In this document: positions 25,990 through 37,766 of the stretch, in pieces
Layout: every line of letters starts with the position of its first letter
How positions within the stretch are numbered: position 1 is the first letter of the stretch
NCBI RefSeq assembly: GCF_025766255.1
Contig: NW_026516724.1
Span: forward strand, 1 to 64,000
DNA length: 64,000 nt
Direction of reading: 5' to 3'
DNA from: Zychaea mexicana
Lineage: Eukaryota > Mucoromycota > Mucoromycetes > Mucorales > Lichtheimiaceae
The notes under the pieces: model-generated
Told to the model about the DNA's origin: nothing
Databases searched by the model: none
Seen by the model: the letters and a program-made list of their open reading frames with translations, nothing else
Translations under genes and position numbers: made by a program

Positions 25990-26278
25990 GCTTTCTCCAG
26001 CAAAACATCCGTAATAGTTCAACAACTTCATTGATAAGTATATTCTTACCGGCCAACATGATTCAAGAAGAAACGTATAACCGCATCAAAGTTTATGTCT
26101 GCGGGAAGATATCACACCACTCACCATTATACGGTTCAATGTCTAATAGCCGGTTTTCTTCTTTGTCAAATGCTAAGGAGTATCGTGTATCTCCCACATA
26201 TATGTCTCCGAAAGATAAGCTGTTGCATTGCCTTTGTACTTCTTGTCGAATGGTTAACTTAGGCATTGAGATGATCAT
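25990..26278 (-). CDS. possible small gene, unidentified
   Basis: An uninterrupted 61-codon frame starts at ATG 26276-26278 (an inner ATG gives MPKLTIRQEVQRQ) and contains SFGDIYVGDTRYSLAF and ENRLLDIEPYN. Its composition is more protein-like than the overlapping plus frame. At GTGAGT (near 26126) the frame could leave through a 26-nt intron-like segment ending CCCGCAG, then continue DINFDAVIRFFLNHVGR to a second donor-like GTAAGA. A 26-nt intron would be unusually short. The simple reading is a 61-residue peptide ending CDIFPQT. No family was recognised. Confidence 0.25.
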
Positions 26279-26540
26279 TGTTATTATGCATAATTTTTAT
26301 TTTCGATGTATATTATCTCTAGGATATGTACAGGCTCTAGTGTTTTTTGCAGTAAAAAGTAGTAGGGTTATGAGCATTGCTGGAATGCTGGTAAAATGAA
26401 AGATGTAATAGTAGCAGCAAAAAGTAGGATATTATATGTGAACGTTGTATGTGAACGGAAAACAAAATAAAAATGCAAATAAGATGAAAGGACGCGCGGC
26501 GCGGGGTGTTGAGAAAAAGCAAACCCGCGGAAAAGGACAT

Positions 26541-26565
26541 GTAGTAGTAGTAGTAGTAGTAGTAG
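26541..26565. repeat. TAG trinucleotide microsatellite
   Basis: Eight perfect TAG units lie about 290 bases downstream of the HMG-box gene stop, within or near its 3' untranslated region. Confidence 0.9.
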
Positions 26566-26732
26566 CTAGCTTGTATAGGAAGAAGCAGACATAGAGGGAC
26601 GGGAGCTGTGTGATTCGGTGAGTTTGCATGCATGCGTATGTGTGTATATATGGACAATTGTCATGAAATAAAAAGAAATAAAAGAAATGGGAAGGGGGTA
26701 AATGAAAGATGCTCTATATAAAGTGTAAAATG

Positions 26733-26783
26733 CAGTAGAAGTAGTAGTAGAAGTAGTAGCGGTAGTAATAGTAGTAGTAAAAG
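26733..26783. repeat. imperfect TAG/AAG microsatellite
   Basis: A run of TAG units interrupted by AAG, CGG and TAA lies between the perfect TAG repeat and the HMG-box stop codon. It probably has the same slippage origin. Confidence 0.75.
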
Positions 26784-26854
26784 AAGTGGGTTGTAGCGGT
26801 TTGATTGTAGAAAGATATTATAAAAAATAAGCTGATGATGTCGTAGGATCCTTT

Positions 26855-28078
26855 TTACTGATGAGAAAGTGAAAACTGGTGATGGGGCCAGTCAAGTGAG
26901 TATTGCTGTTGCTGTTCATTTTGCAAAAGACGGGGGTCAATGCAAGTGTCTAAAGATTCACAGAGAGCATTCATGAAGCTGAGTTCGTCAATGACGCCGA
27001 ACTGTTCTTGCTGCTGGAGTAAGCTGTTGTCGGCAGCGCCCTGTACTGGATAAGTCAACGTATAATCGGTAGCTAGGCTCTCTTCGAGGATCGCTGGGTA
27101 GGCGGGTTGGACGAGGAGCATGTTGGAATTGTAATCCTGTGGCTTGATCTGCTGCTGTTGGTGTTGTTGCTCCATAAGCGAAACATCGCACAAGTTGTTC
27201 TCGTAGTAGGATTCGCCAACGAGCATGTTGGTATATTCGGCAGTGCTCGCCGTCATGATGGCATAATCTTCTGGCTGGCCAATGCTGCAGGTGGGAATAG
27301 CACCGGTGTCGAGAGCACCGGAGGCGGAAGCAGCGATAGCGTTATAGTAGTGATTACTGCCATAAGCGTAGGCATCAGGTAGTGGTGAGCCCATGTTGCT
27401 GCACGAAGAGAACGATTGTGGAGAGCTGATTCTGGAATAGTCGTAGTCGTCGGCAGAATCGGAAGTGTGATCGTCACTGATGGCTGGGGATGATGCATGG
27501 CTGGAATTGGCAGGTGACACACGCATCGCAGTAGTAAAAGAGACTGCCGTTGATGGAACAGATGCAGGTGTCCCTTGTGAAAGCATTTGGGGGTTTTTAT
27601 AGAACAGTTCCATCATTCGGTTGTTTTCTTCGTCGCGCGAGGTGAACTTGTTCGTTGGGCGGCGGACATATTTGCGCGTCTTGCGGCCATTTCGCTTTTG
27701 CGGCTGATACTTGTAGTTGGGGTACCTGAGAAAGAGACATTGACAACAATTCAAAAAGCGTTAGGATTGCCTCATCAAAAGAGAGAGAGTGTGTGTGGGA
27801 GAGAACTGGTGAAAAGAGGTGTCTAATCGTTATTGAAGTTGCACTCACTTTTTGGCGTGTTCAATCTTGGCGAGACGGGCGCGTTCGCGGTAAGTCTCCT
27901 TTTCGCTGTCGGGAATCTCTTTCCACCACTTGGCAAGGATCTTGGAGATATCACGGTGGTTGGCGTTGGGAACACGATTCACGATTTCGTTTTGCTTTTC
28001 AAGGCGGAAGGCCAAGAAGCAGTTCATAGGACGAGGGATCTTTTCGTTGATTGAGGTGGTTGTCTTTGTTTTGGCCAT
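26855..28078 (-). CDS. HMG-box transcription factor (MATA_HMG type)
   Basis: Two exons: 27849-28078 and 26855-27725, with a GTGAGT...CTCAG intron inside the HMG box. The protein has 366 residues. The box (about residues 14-85) starts IPRPMNCFLAFRLEKQ, contains ISKILAKWWKEIPDSEK and ends across the splice junction as HAKKYPNYKYQP. This last motif typifies fungal mating-type/Ste11/Rox1-like HMG boxes. A basic tail (RNGRKTRKYVRR) may act as a nuclear signal. The rest is low-complexity Ser/Ala/Gln/Tyr-rich, with Gln runs near the end, as in activation domains. It should bind DNA in the nucleus. Mucoralean sex genes are also HMG-box proteins but sit between a triose-phosphate transporter and an RNA helicase. 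Neither is here, so this is probably a general HMG regulator. Confidence 0.9.
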
Positions 28079-31000
28079 GGTGAAAAAAAAAGTTTTTGTC
28101 GATAATGAAGAGATTAAATAGAAGCTGTGTGTGTGTGCTGCTGTATGAAAAAGCTGTTGTGCTGACTATTGGGGGAATTTTGGAAGCGCGAACAAACAGC
28201 CTCTATTTATTTGATGTCGATTCCGCAACAAGCCAGCAGCAGTCGATATTTCGGGAAGGAGGGGGGGAATGGTTGGTGCGTGAGCGTACGTGCGTTTGTG
28301 TTTATGTGTGTGAAGAGTATGTGTAAAAACCAGTGAACTCGCACACGTCCTCGCGCAGTAAAGTTTGTAATTTGGGTTGAAAAAATAAGCACCTATTTTG
28401 ATCGTCCAACGAATGGCAGCAGCGACATAAATGATCTATGATTCCCATATGCTGGTTGGCCGGGGTTATACTATTTATAGTAATTGAGAATCATCTGGAC
28501 TCCCCTTAGTTTACATACACACCCTCGCCCTGAAGTGACAAATTGATGGCAAGACGACAGGGGATGGGAGCTTTTTCTTCGGGGAGCGCTTTGAGAGAAA
28601 GAGAAGCACTCACTTAACTTTATCACAATGCAACAACCATCATTGATGCAACAATTGAAGCACTGGTTGTTGCTGCTATGTACGCTGGTGCTAGGCTAGG
28701 GCAACAGAACACGACGCACACATATACACGCGGCTTAATTCGTTGTCTTTTTTTTGACATGTCAAGTTAGCATCGACATATTAATAAAAGATACAATGCT
28801 GTATATTTAGCTTAGATTTCTCGCGCCTCTCTTCATGTGCCCCCTCCCTCCGGACAAGACTACCACCGCTGCCATAATATGTAACTTGCTCAACAAGCTC
28901 CACACGCGCTCTGTTGCACACTGCCATTCTTCATTGTTATCATGGTTCAAGATAATTTAGTGCACACATGTTCTCTCTCTCTATCTCTCTGTGAATCTGC
29001 GCTTCTAGCCATTATAAAAAAAGAAAATGTCAGACAGTGAATCATTTCCTCTAAGGCGGTCATATTCCATTTTAGTGATGTCTCATAAATCTGCATGAAT
29101 ACGTTTCTCTTTCTTTCGGCTTTTGCACTTTTATGAAAACAAGCCAACGTGTTGCTATCAATATATGCACCCTTCCTGCCTTTCATAATAGAGATGTATC
29201 TCAGCGTTCACTACTACTACTACGTACATATTCTCGTCTTCTTCAAAGCTACACCACCCACTCCTTTCATTTTTCTAAAATTGGACTTCTTCTATGTCTG
29301 CTAGCTTCTACCACGCGACGTCTCGAGTCTGTGCATACTAACCTTCTTCCAAATAACCAATGTATGATTATTAGGTCGTCATGATTCGCCGTGATGATGT
29401 TCCGCATTCGTCGTTCATAATGGCATGTATTATTAGTATGTTGTATTATGCATGTCTGCACTCGTTAATTACTACGTACGGCTAGTAACTTCCTTGTCGT
29501 GATCTCTTTGTTCTTGTGCTCAGAATAGTAGCATACCATCCATCCTTCATCTTTTTTCCTTCGTTCACTACTCAGCTAATAACTGTTCTTGTCCTCCTTG
29601 TTCAATTACTATAAACTGAAAGTAGATGAGACGAGCCACCCATTATATTTTTCTCCTCTATGAATAACAGTATGCACTTTTATTAAAACTGGATAGACAT
29701 CACCTTCTGCTATACGTACGCTTGTTTACCAGATTAGTATGTACCTTGATAAAGACATAACAGTTAAATAATTCACCGTCATTATCGTTGTTGTTTTCTT
29801 GTGATTTAGACTCTCACTACGGGAAAAGGAAGTGCTACGTTCCGAGTAGCAACGATCGACTACTGGGAGAGAGTAGGATATGGCGCCCATTTAGTTGGAC
29901 TGGAATTATTCTGAATAGATGCCACTGTAGGCTACTTGCTGTGGGCGCTGACACTTTATCGCGCAAGCAAACACAGATCTGCCTACTTGAATTCTGCCTG
30001 TTTTTGGTAAAACTAGTTGACGATTTCCCTGGGGACAGTTTTCACCAGTGTGTCGTTGCTGCTATGTACATGCTGTTCGTATCAATGCCTCATCCTGCAA
30101 TGTCTGTCAACCTTCGATTTTTAACCCCATTTAGACATCACTAAAAAGGGGTTCAGCCAGTTTTCACTTGGGGGGTAAGTTCTGGTAGGAGTAAAAGAGA
30201 AAAAAGAGGAGGCAAAGAACCCGAAGCTCCTAGTGTTGCTACTGCCACGTAGTTCTCACTTGGTAGTACATACTTTGGCCGTGTTCCTTCCTTAAAGAGA
30301 TCACCGTTACCCAGCCCTGTCACTTCCAATTCTTCTGTGTTATGCATGGACTAACAGTAAAAGTAGCACTATAAACAGACGTTTTATCTAGAACGCAGAG
30401 TCTAAACTTGCTAAACAAACGATCAGCAAAACTCTGTATGGTGCTTTAGAGTGCGTCGAGAAGAACTCTATAATGCTGAGATGTATCTTGTTACCCGAGC
30501 CGTCTCTCTACTCATCAGCATAACTAGCACACTGTATGTAACATCATTGTGAATGTTGTGTATTCCTCATGGTCATACCAACATCTCGTCAATGTGACAA
30601 ATAAACAGTAGTAGCGATGGTGGGAGGAAATTTTTCCCATGGGAAAAGGGGCGGCGGGCGTTTGCTAGTCTTTCTGATGATAATTGGGGTAGCTGCATAA
30701 TGGCGGCGAATGGTTGTCTGCTTGCTTGTGGGCACATACATAATTCCATGGCGCCATATACAACTTTTGTATATTTCCCCCACCCGTCTTCAATGCCTTA
30801 TATGGTCAAAAATCCCATTGAAGATTCACTCTTCTCCCCTTTTGATTTTGGCTTCCCATCAACAGACTGCAATTTTTTTTGCCCTCTCAAAGGTTTATGC
30901 AAGACCATACTGTGCTGCATTCTGAAACACATACGCATCTTCTAGTCTGTTTCTTTGCGTTGTTTATGTGCATGTATCAAGCCAAGCAAGTATGTAAGGG

Positions 31001-32227
31001 TAGTTCTGGAAGTGGATTACATATACAAGAACTGGCCTGTGCTAAAGAAGGCTGATCACCCACACACTCGCTTTCGTTGGCGTATTTGAGTGCCCAGTGC
31101 AACTCTTTTATTTGTCAAGGCGGCATAATAGGTTATGAAGATCATGGTAGATCGTGCATCCCGACAACCAGTGAACAAAGGATAGAAAGGAACATTTTCT
31201 TATATTTGGGGGTCTATGTAACCCAAAGATACGTTGTGTACCCAAAGATGATCAATCTGGATAGCATGGTAGCACTAGCACAAGCGCACGTAACCACACA
31301 GCCTTGGATGTGCTTGCTTTACTCATACCATGATTGAGTCATGCTATACTTGCTGCATGTTACGCTCACGGTCGTCTCTCACTTAAACGTTGCTCGTAAT
31401 TGCACCACAGCCCCGCTCATATCTTACGTTGTTGAGAAGAATGAGGCGATATGCTATGAGACATTTACAGAATGGATAGGGTGAAGGATTCTGTATGTAG
31501 GACAGGATGTGCAGCAACAATAAGTGTAGGCGAGAAAGGTGCAAAAGAGGGTGAAGTTTAGCCTAGATGTTTTGAGCTAACACACTCTATTCTTGCCCAA
31601 TGTATACATACATTGATCTTTAGGAAGCACACGGTGTTAGCCTGATGTCTTCCCAAACGATCTTCTCTTCTGGGTCTTAAATGCCTATGGAATACGCTTG
31701 TACAAACGCTTTTCTCTCTTTTAAGCTATCTAAGCTCACCTAAAATTAATCCGATATGGTGACCAGCTTACCAATAAAAATGACACACAAGCCTTCAAAA
31801 TATGTGTCCATCGCAGACAACAACTACATTAAAGCAATAGGGGACGCTCAGTTTTAATTGCTGTATAAGAGCCAGTTGGTCTATCACGAAGGGTATCATG
31901 TCGCAAGCTCTGCTTCTTTGCCTCGATCCTTTATCCCAACCATCATATGCACTTGCGGTCATTCGTCAACAGTTTAAAATGTCTTTAAAATCCCGTGGTA
32001 GGCATCAAATGACGAAGACTTTATGATTAGACGAAAATAATGCCAGTGGGGTATTGAATAGTAGGATTATTTAAGCACTGGTATGTAAAATGTAGAATGG
32101 CTATGTAGTAGGTGGTAGTCGTATTTCCAGTATGTACAGTTGATTAGAGATATAGTTATAGCGGGAATAAATGATGTTTTTGCCCATTTGAGCTGGCCGG
32201 GCCCATTTTGCTGGTTGGATGAATGTG
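28079..32227. other. 4.1 kb gene-poor region
   Basis: The right part of this stretch is the promoter side of the HMG-box gene, with TATA-like elements near 28203 and 28470. The rest has no assembled gene. A possible ghost coding stretch on the plus strand at 29822-29976 reads GKGSATFRVATIDYWERVGY and, after one in-frame TGA, IDATVGYLLWALTLYRASK, which is membrane-helix-like. No RNA gene or complete mobile element was recognised. Confidence 0.45.
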
Positions 32228-32605
32228 TTATTCGCCTTTAGGTATAACGACTGTAATTTGATCGCCAGCTGCTCCCCACGCCGTCCGCTTGTTGACATAG
32301 ACTGCATACCACGTTGTCAAGACAACAAACCAGGCTACACACCCAGCCAACGATAAATAAACGTCTATGACAGTAAAAAAAGTATTCATAAGTACCCGAA
32401 TTCAGTCTTTTCTTTATCGCGGAAACTCTAAATTGATCTCCTTACACTTTTTTAGATCGGGTGGTGCAGATGGCTTTCGACTCGTTTGAAACAGGTACAT
32501 GAAATTCACCAGCCATAAAAAGGGAAGAAATGCCAATCCTCCATAAAACATTTTCTTGCTAATGGAGACCAGCTCGTCTGGACTCATTCGGTCCAGTTTA
32601 GGCAT
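32228..32605 (-). CDS. PSENEN: gamma-secretase subunit PEN-2
   Basis: Two exons: 32446-32605 and 32228-32364. A GTAAGG donor and CATAG acceptor join in phase to give 98 residues, against about 101 in animals. The first exon carries the PEN-2 hallmark GGLAFLPFLWLVNFMYLF. The second carries LAGCVAWFVVLTTWYAV, then TAWGAAGDQITVVIPKGE, matching the second hydrophobic segment and the conserved C-terminal W-G-x-x-G-D region. PEN-2 is the small membrane subunit that matures presenilin within gamma-secretase. The frame extends 22 codons upstream, but the inner ATG (MPKLDRMSPDEL) aligns with the normal N-terminus and was chosen. Presenilin, nicastrin and APH-1 are not in this window. Confidence 0.93.
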
Positions 32606-32867
32606 TGTTTGTCTTGCGGTTGTGAGAGGAAGAAGAAGAAAGGGGATGGAGGATAAAGCGACGAAGAGCATATGTGTCTTACAAGCTGACTTGAAATATT
32701 ATTGATTAGAGACTAATTATTGAATGGTGCTATTGTACTATGAGGATTACTATTCTTTTCAACGTGGGTGTATGTGTGTATATATATATATAAACAATCC
32801 AACTGCAACTATACTGCTACTACTACTGTCGCTGCTGCTGCTGGTGGTGATATGATGTTAAGATCCA

Positions 32868-34904
32868 TTACAATGCCTCGCCATGGACTCGTACACGATA
32901 AAGACAAGTATATGCCTTTTGACCCCAATTGGAAAGGATACGGATCACAACAGCTTCAAACACATCGTCATGCTCGTTGTTGACATTGAATGTCTGGACC
33001 GATCGACCTGTCTGGACATCATATTGGAACGAACCCAGCAGCTTTGAGTTCGTATCTTTATCGTTTTCAGGATAGGACCAAGGCCACTGGACAGAGGAGA
33101 ACACGGGGACCTCGACTTTGTGTAAACCCCATATTTCAAATGCATGTGGTGCGCTGCTCGTGTTCACGGTCTGTTCTCTATCTGGGTATTCCAAGGTAAC
33201 ACTCTTAATTGCGATCGGTTGGCTTAGCATGATACCAAGGGTTCCATTCGTTCCGGTCATGGGCCAGCACTGACCCACGTGTGTATCAGGCAATAATGCA
33301 ATCAGAGGCGATGCGCGATAGGTTCCTGGATGAATGCCCACCGCGCGTGCGATCGCAGCTTTCCAAAGATGGCGGTTACTAGTTGAATATGTTGAAGAGG
33401 TCATTTTGGGTATTATTCGTGCGCCACGTGTGGCAAGTGCAAAGTCGGCGACTTGTTGCAAGAAGAGCTCTTGTTTGTGTTCAGCGTTTTCGTATTTGTC
33501 TTGTGATGATGATGATGATGAAGATGACGATGGTGGCGACGAAAGCTGCTTTTCCTGGAGCTCCGTGCGTTTTACATAATGGTCGTTCATGTACGCCTGT
33601 AAATTGCTGATAAAGTCCATCTGCTTACCGTTCGTTGTTCCTGGAACAAAGCTGGATAGGATACGTTCAACAGTTGCGCGGATTGTTTCTGCATTTTCTT
33701 CGCCAATAAGCATGCCAGTTGCTGTTGATGAATCGGGTTGCTGCTGTCCTGACTGGGCCGGGAAAGACGGGGCAGTATGCGGTAACGGTGATTCAGGTGA
33801 GAGGAACTGAGGCTGATCATGACCGTTAAATATGTGGTAAAACGAATCATACAAGGTATTAGATTTGACGATGACGGATGACTGGTCGCGATGAAGGTAT
33901 GCATAGAACATCCAAAGATAGATTCCAACGGCAATCCAACAAAAGATCCTTTGTGATTGCTTTCGTTGTCCCAACATTCGTAGCGGATTACCGTGCGGTC
34001 GGTTACGCATCACACCGCAACTTTGCATGATCTTTAATACAAAGTTGTAAATGTATATCATCGCTGCATCGATGAAGGCGAACCAAGCCAGTACAGTTTC
34101 TTTGATTGAATACACCACCATGAATAATGCAAATGCTACTTTCTCGTACAGCATTTCGCCCACTGGTCGCATAATCGGCCATAGGATACCATCAATATTG
34201 CTACGTGAAGAGTTGTACGATCGGTTGATGCTGCTGCTGCTGCTGCTGCCATCTTTAACACTACTATTGCTTGAGTTGTTATCATTTGTATGGTGCATAC
34301 GGGGGCCGTCTTCTCGTGAGAACGATAAGTCGTAATCTCGTAGATGCTCTTCGTCCAGATGATTGTTTGCTAAAGCATCCAGCTCTTCTAATGGATCCGT
34401 GTCGCTAATGTCGTCGTCAACAGTATCATCAAACCAGTTCAACTCCTGTTCTGTTCCAGTCGGTGATGATTGCTCTAGAAAATCCTCTAGTGTCTCTGCG
34501 ATACGACGATGCTATTAGTTTTAGAGTCTTGAAATAAAATAAAAGGGGGTTTACCCAGAACCCACTTTTTCTCTATACGCATATGATACAAGAGCAAATC
34601 GATATATTAACTCACTTGAATTTGAATTTGAAAGCGGTTCGTCATTCGATGAGTTCAATCCAGTCGCCATAGTTGATCGCGAAAAATGTTTTTCAGGTCG
34701 CGGCGATGACGCCCGTCTAGCTTCCTCGGCAAATGCAGTTGCAATGTTCACGGACGTGTTACGATATTGGTCTGTTGATAGCTGCCGTAGTCGTTGGTCC
34801 AAATGTGCTTGTCGTCGTCGTATTGACTGTGTTGGGCTACCGTATGGGTCTCGTTCTTCTTCTAGAGATGGCCGTCGTCTATTGGGTGTCGTTGCGAAAT
34901 CCAT
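32868..34904 (-). CDS. SUN-domain nuclear envelope protein
   Basis: Two exons: 34616-34904 and 32868-34495, joined in phase (GTGAGT...CGCAG), giving about 638 residues. The upstream TTG frame is ignored and ATG (MDFATTPNRRRPS) is taken as start. The N-terminal half is hydrophilic, with Ser-rich runs, and faces the nucleoplasm in this family. Hydrophobic segments lie near ALFMVVYSIKETVLAWFAF and IFCWIAVGIYLWMFYAYL. Then come a linker with poly-Ser and a C-terminal SUN domain of about 190 residues. This includes DFALATRGARI, PGTYRASPLIALLPD, VGQCWPMTGTNGTLGI and FEIWGLHKVEVPVFS. SUN proteins span the inner nuclear membrane and bind KASH proteins in the perinuclear space, linking nucleus and cytoskeleton. 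Confidence 0.92.
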
Positions 34905-35046
34905 CTCGGACAATATGAAAAAAAGAGGGACCGTGCTGAACCCGACACACGCGCCTTATAATGTGTGTGACTACAGCTCAAATTCATTGTATTGTCCAGC
35001 AACAGCAGCTTATGCCGATTTTGGCTTTGGAAATAACAAATAAATA

Positions 35047-35830
35047 ATGACAACCACTTCTCTCCTTATGCGAAGCGCACTAGGCAAACATACTTTTGCT
35101 CCAAGAGTAATCTCAAGCTTCATACAATTGCGACATAAGAGCACAGCATACGCCGGTGAGTTTCCCGTTTATCTTGGCATCCTCAACACCTTCCCATCGC
35201 TTTTATAATAGAATGCCACAAGCTCATTCCTTTCGTTAACAACCGGCGATCAACAATTGACAACTCTAGCACTGCCTTATATTCACTTTCACCCTACAAC
35301 AAATGCACCTCGCTCCGACTTGAAGTACGCTGTATCATATTTGTCTTCAGCAGACATGGAAACGCCCAAGGGCGAACTAGTTATCGGCTGGACGCCTAAC
35401 ACAGACATTGACTTTAAGACGTTTGTGGACAACACATCGTTTGTCGACTTTTTAACACGCGTGTTGAAAGAGAAGGTGCATAAAGTGAACGACCCTGTGC
35501 TCAAGAGCCTTGCAGAATGGCAGAAAGAAGGGTAACGTGAACGAATAGTAGTGGGCCCAGTGTCAATAATATTGACGTGAGTTTACTCAAAATATTATAT
35601 GTAGATGGCTACATATCGGCGATGAACGCAACCCACCACCATGGGGTCGAATCCCATACCCTGAGGACATCATTGGCAGCGTGCTTGTTCAGAAGGGCGT
35701 CATTCAACCGGATACTTATCAACCTATGCCAGCCCATCGTCTAGTTACTTCGAATGGCATCTTGCAATTATCCGAGCCTTTGACCCAGTGTGTGGTTCAG
35801 GAAGCAAAACGTGTAGCAAAACAGCAATAA
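35047..35830 (+). CDS. conserved mitochondrial-type protein of unknown function
   Basis: Three exons: 35047-35155, 35270-35531 and 35605-35830, giving 198 residues. The first intron ends CTCTAG after a GTTAAC branch-like site; this choice restores phase. The N-terminus (MTTTSLLMRSALGKH) is Arg/Ser-rich without acids for about 35 residues, as in a mitochondrial presequence. The C-terminal part contains HIGDERNPPPWGRIPYPEDI and YQPMPAHRLVTSNGILQL. It looks like a conserved fungal protein of uncharacterised role, but I cannot name a family. It is followed at about 280 bases by RPA2 in the same direction. Confidence 0.85.
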
Positions 35831-36110
35831 GTTTACTTCAAATAAAACGCTTGTCTTTTAGAATCCTTCCAGTTTGTTTTCTTGTTCTGTGCTGCTATTG
35901 ACCGCATCAGTGATAAGTCCAGCACGTTGCGAAGAAACTGTGCTATATCCATTTCAGGAGATGGAGAAACGCGCTGAATTTGACGCGCAGCGAACTTCGC
36001 GTTGCAAATAAAAAATTCAATACAGCTCAGGTGCAGACGTGTTTCTTCTTTCTACCGCACCTACGTTACCCACATACCTCTTTCGTTCTCTATAACTTGA
36101 CTACATAACA

Positions 36111-37368
36111 ATGGACGGCGGTAAGCTCTTTTACTTCGACGCGTTAAAAGGATAGCGCCCGTACAAAATCATAGACACGCGAAGAGACTCAAATGCCTTA
36201 CTTTAATTTTCATGTTCTTAAGGATTTTTCGGTAACAATGACTCATCGTTCAATTCCGGTGGTGGCAGCACTTCATCGCGGGTAAAACAATAAAAAAAAT
36301 GTTTCTCTTCGCAGCACAGTAAGAAAGAAGAGAGATTCTAGAAAAAGATATCTGTATAGAAACCAATGGGTGAACAAACCTTACGCGCAGTAACTGTGAA
36401 GCAGCTTGCCAATTGCACCATTACACAAGAAGGCACCTTCAAGGTCGATAACGTGGATCTCACTCAGGTAAAGGAAGATCGCGACTATGCTTCAAAAGCA
36501 GTAATACATTTTCGCTACAAAGAAGTGGATACTAATCAAAACCCTTAATAACCAGGTCACGTTTGTTGGTGTTATTCGAAACGTTACCGAGTTATCGACC
36601 AATATTTCTTACGCTGTTGAAGACGGTACTGGTAAAATTGAAGTACGCCTTTGGCTCGATCAGAGTGAAACTGCCGAAGACGCACAAAAACGACGAGACC
36701 TGACGTTCGTATACCTCTCTCTCTGTGATACATATCCACAACGCATAGAATGCACTCAAACTGACCAATATGAGGGGATACATACTTTTTTTCTGTTTCA
36801 AGTGAAGATACATATGTTCGTGTGTTTGGACGACTCAACAACTTTAACAACAAGGTCAATGTGGTAGCATTTACTATTCGACCCGTTAAAGATTACAATG
36901 AGATCAACTATCACTTTGTCGAGGCAACATTAACACACGTCAAATTCACAAACCCCGTAAGTTTTTGTTGGGGAAGAAGGTTGGGTAGGGGTGATGTGTG
37001 TATATAGATAGTTACATACATACATACAAGGCGTTCTTTTATTTGCTTGGTCCCAGTGATCACAATTATTGATTATCTCTGCTAATAACTTGTAGGCCGG
37101 AGGATCGGGTAACGGTGATGCGATGATGGTTGACCAAGGCGCAGGAGCATCTAGTGCCCTTGGTAATGCGCTTCACGACAAAATTATGGACGTCCTCAAG
37201 CAGTACCATGACTTGGATGAAGGTGCAAACATTCATCAGGTTGTCCATCAGTTGAGCAACGTCTCAAGCGAAGATAAAATCCGAGAAGCGATCGAATACC
37301 TCATCAATGAAGGCCTTTGCTACACAACCACTAATGATGACCACATTAAATCCACGGAATCCTACTAG
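36111..37368 (+). CDS. RPA2: replication protein A 32 kDa subunit
   Basis: Six exons: 36111-36120, 36223-36281, 36360-36467, 36556-36704, 36803-36956 and 37096-37368. They close in phase to 250 residues. Exon 1 is only 10 nt. The N-terminus is Gly/Ser/Asn-rich (NNDSSFNSGGGSTSSRP), as in the phosphorylated tail of RPA2. The OB fold spans about residues 45-165, with VTFVGVIRNVTE, ISYAVEDGTGKIEVRLWLD and TYVRVFGRLNNF. The C-terminal winged helix ends YLINEGLCYTTTNDDHIKST. RPA2 binds single-stranded DNA with RPA1 and RPA3 in replication and repair, and in animals it is a DNA-PKcs substrate. The fourth intron uses an uncommon GTTCGT donor. RPA2 converges on the lipase gene. Confidence 0.95.
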
Positions 37369-37766
37369 CCTTTTTCTTTTCTCGTTTCTCTCCATCATAT
37401 TTCCCCTTTGCAGCAGAGTATATTAGTTTTAAAAAAAATTAACCGCCTCAAACACACATATAATTACTCTCAGCACTCACAAAATATAAAAATGCAAATT
37501 CTTTTTTATTCTGTACAATCATAGATATCCTTTGTGCGATGATTGGTCAAGAGAAAGTGTATATTCATTACTTGATTGGTTTATTGGAACTCGGCGTGTC
37601 TTGTATGTAGAATAATATATGTGCTAGAAATGAGACTTTGATTTACATGATAAAATAAGTGAGCAAACAGGTAGTTGGGGAATACTATGTATTGATATTT
37701 ATATAAGTACACGGAGATATTGGTGGGTTTATGTAGCAATATGTGCAGACTTGTCACGTTAATTAC
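37369..37766. other. convergent 3' regions of RPA2 and lipase gene
   Basis: About 400 AT-rich bases lie between the two facing stop codons. No coding signal was seen; they probably hold both 3' untranslated regions and polyadenylation sites. Confidence 0.6.

Larger units (their letters stand above)
25779..26854. other. intergenic, DNA-PKcs 5' flank and HMG gene 3' flank
   Basis: This stretch separates the DNA-PKcs start from the HMG-box gene stop. It contains CA/GT-rich runs just upstream of the DNA-PKcs start (25815-25850), a doubtful small gene on the minus strand (25990-26278) and TAG-type microsatellites (26541-26783). No other coding signal was seen. Confidence 0.5.

Noticed and set aside
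26541..26783. CRISPR-like repeats
   Set aside because: They are simple TAG microsatellites without spacers, in a eukaryotic genome.
26855..28078. mating-type (sex) locus
   Set aside because: The flanking transporter and helicase genes of the Mucorales sex locus are absent.
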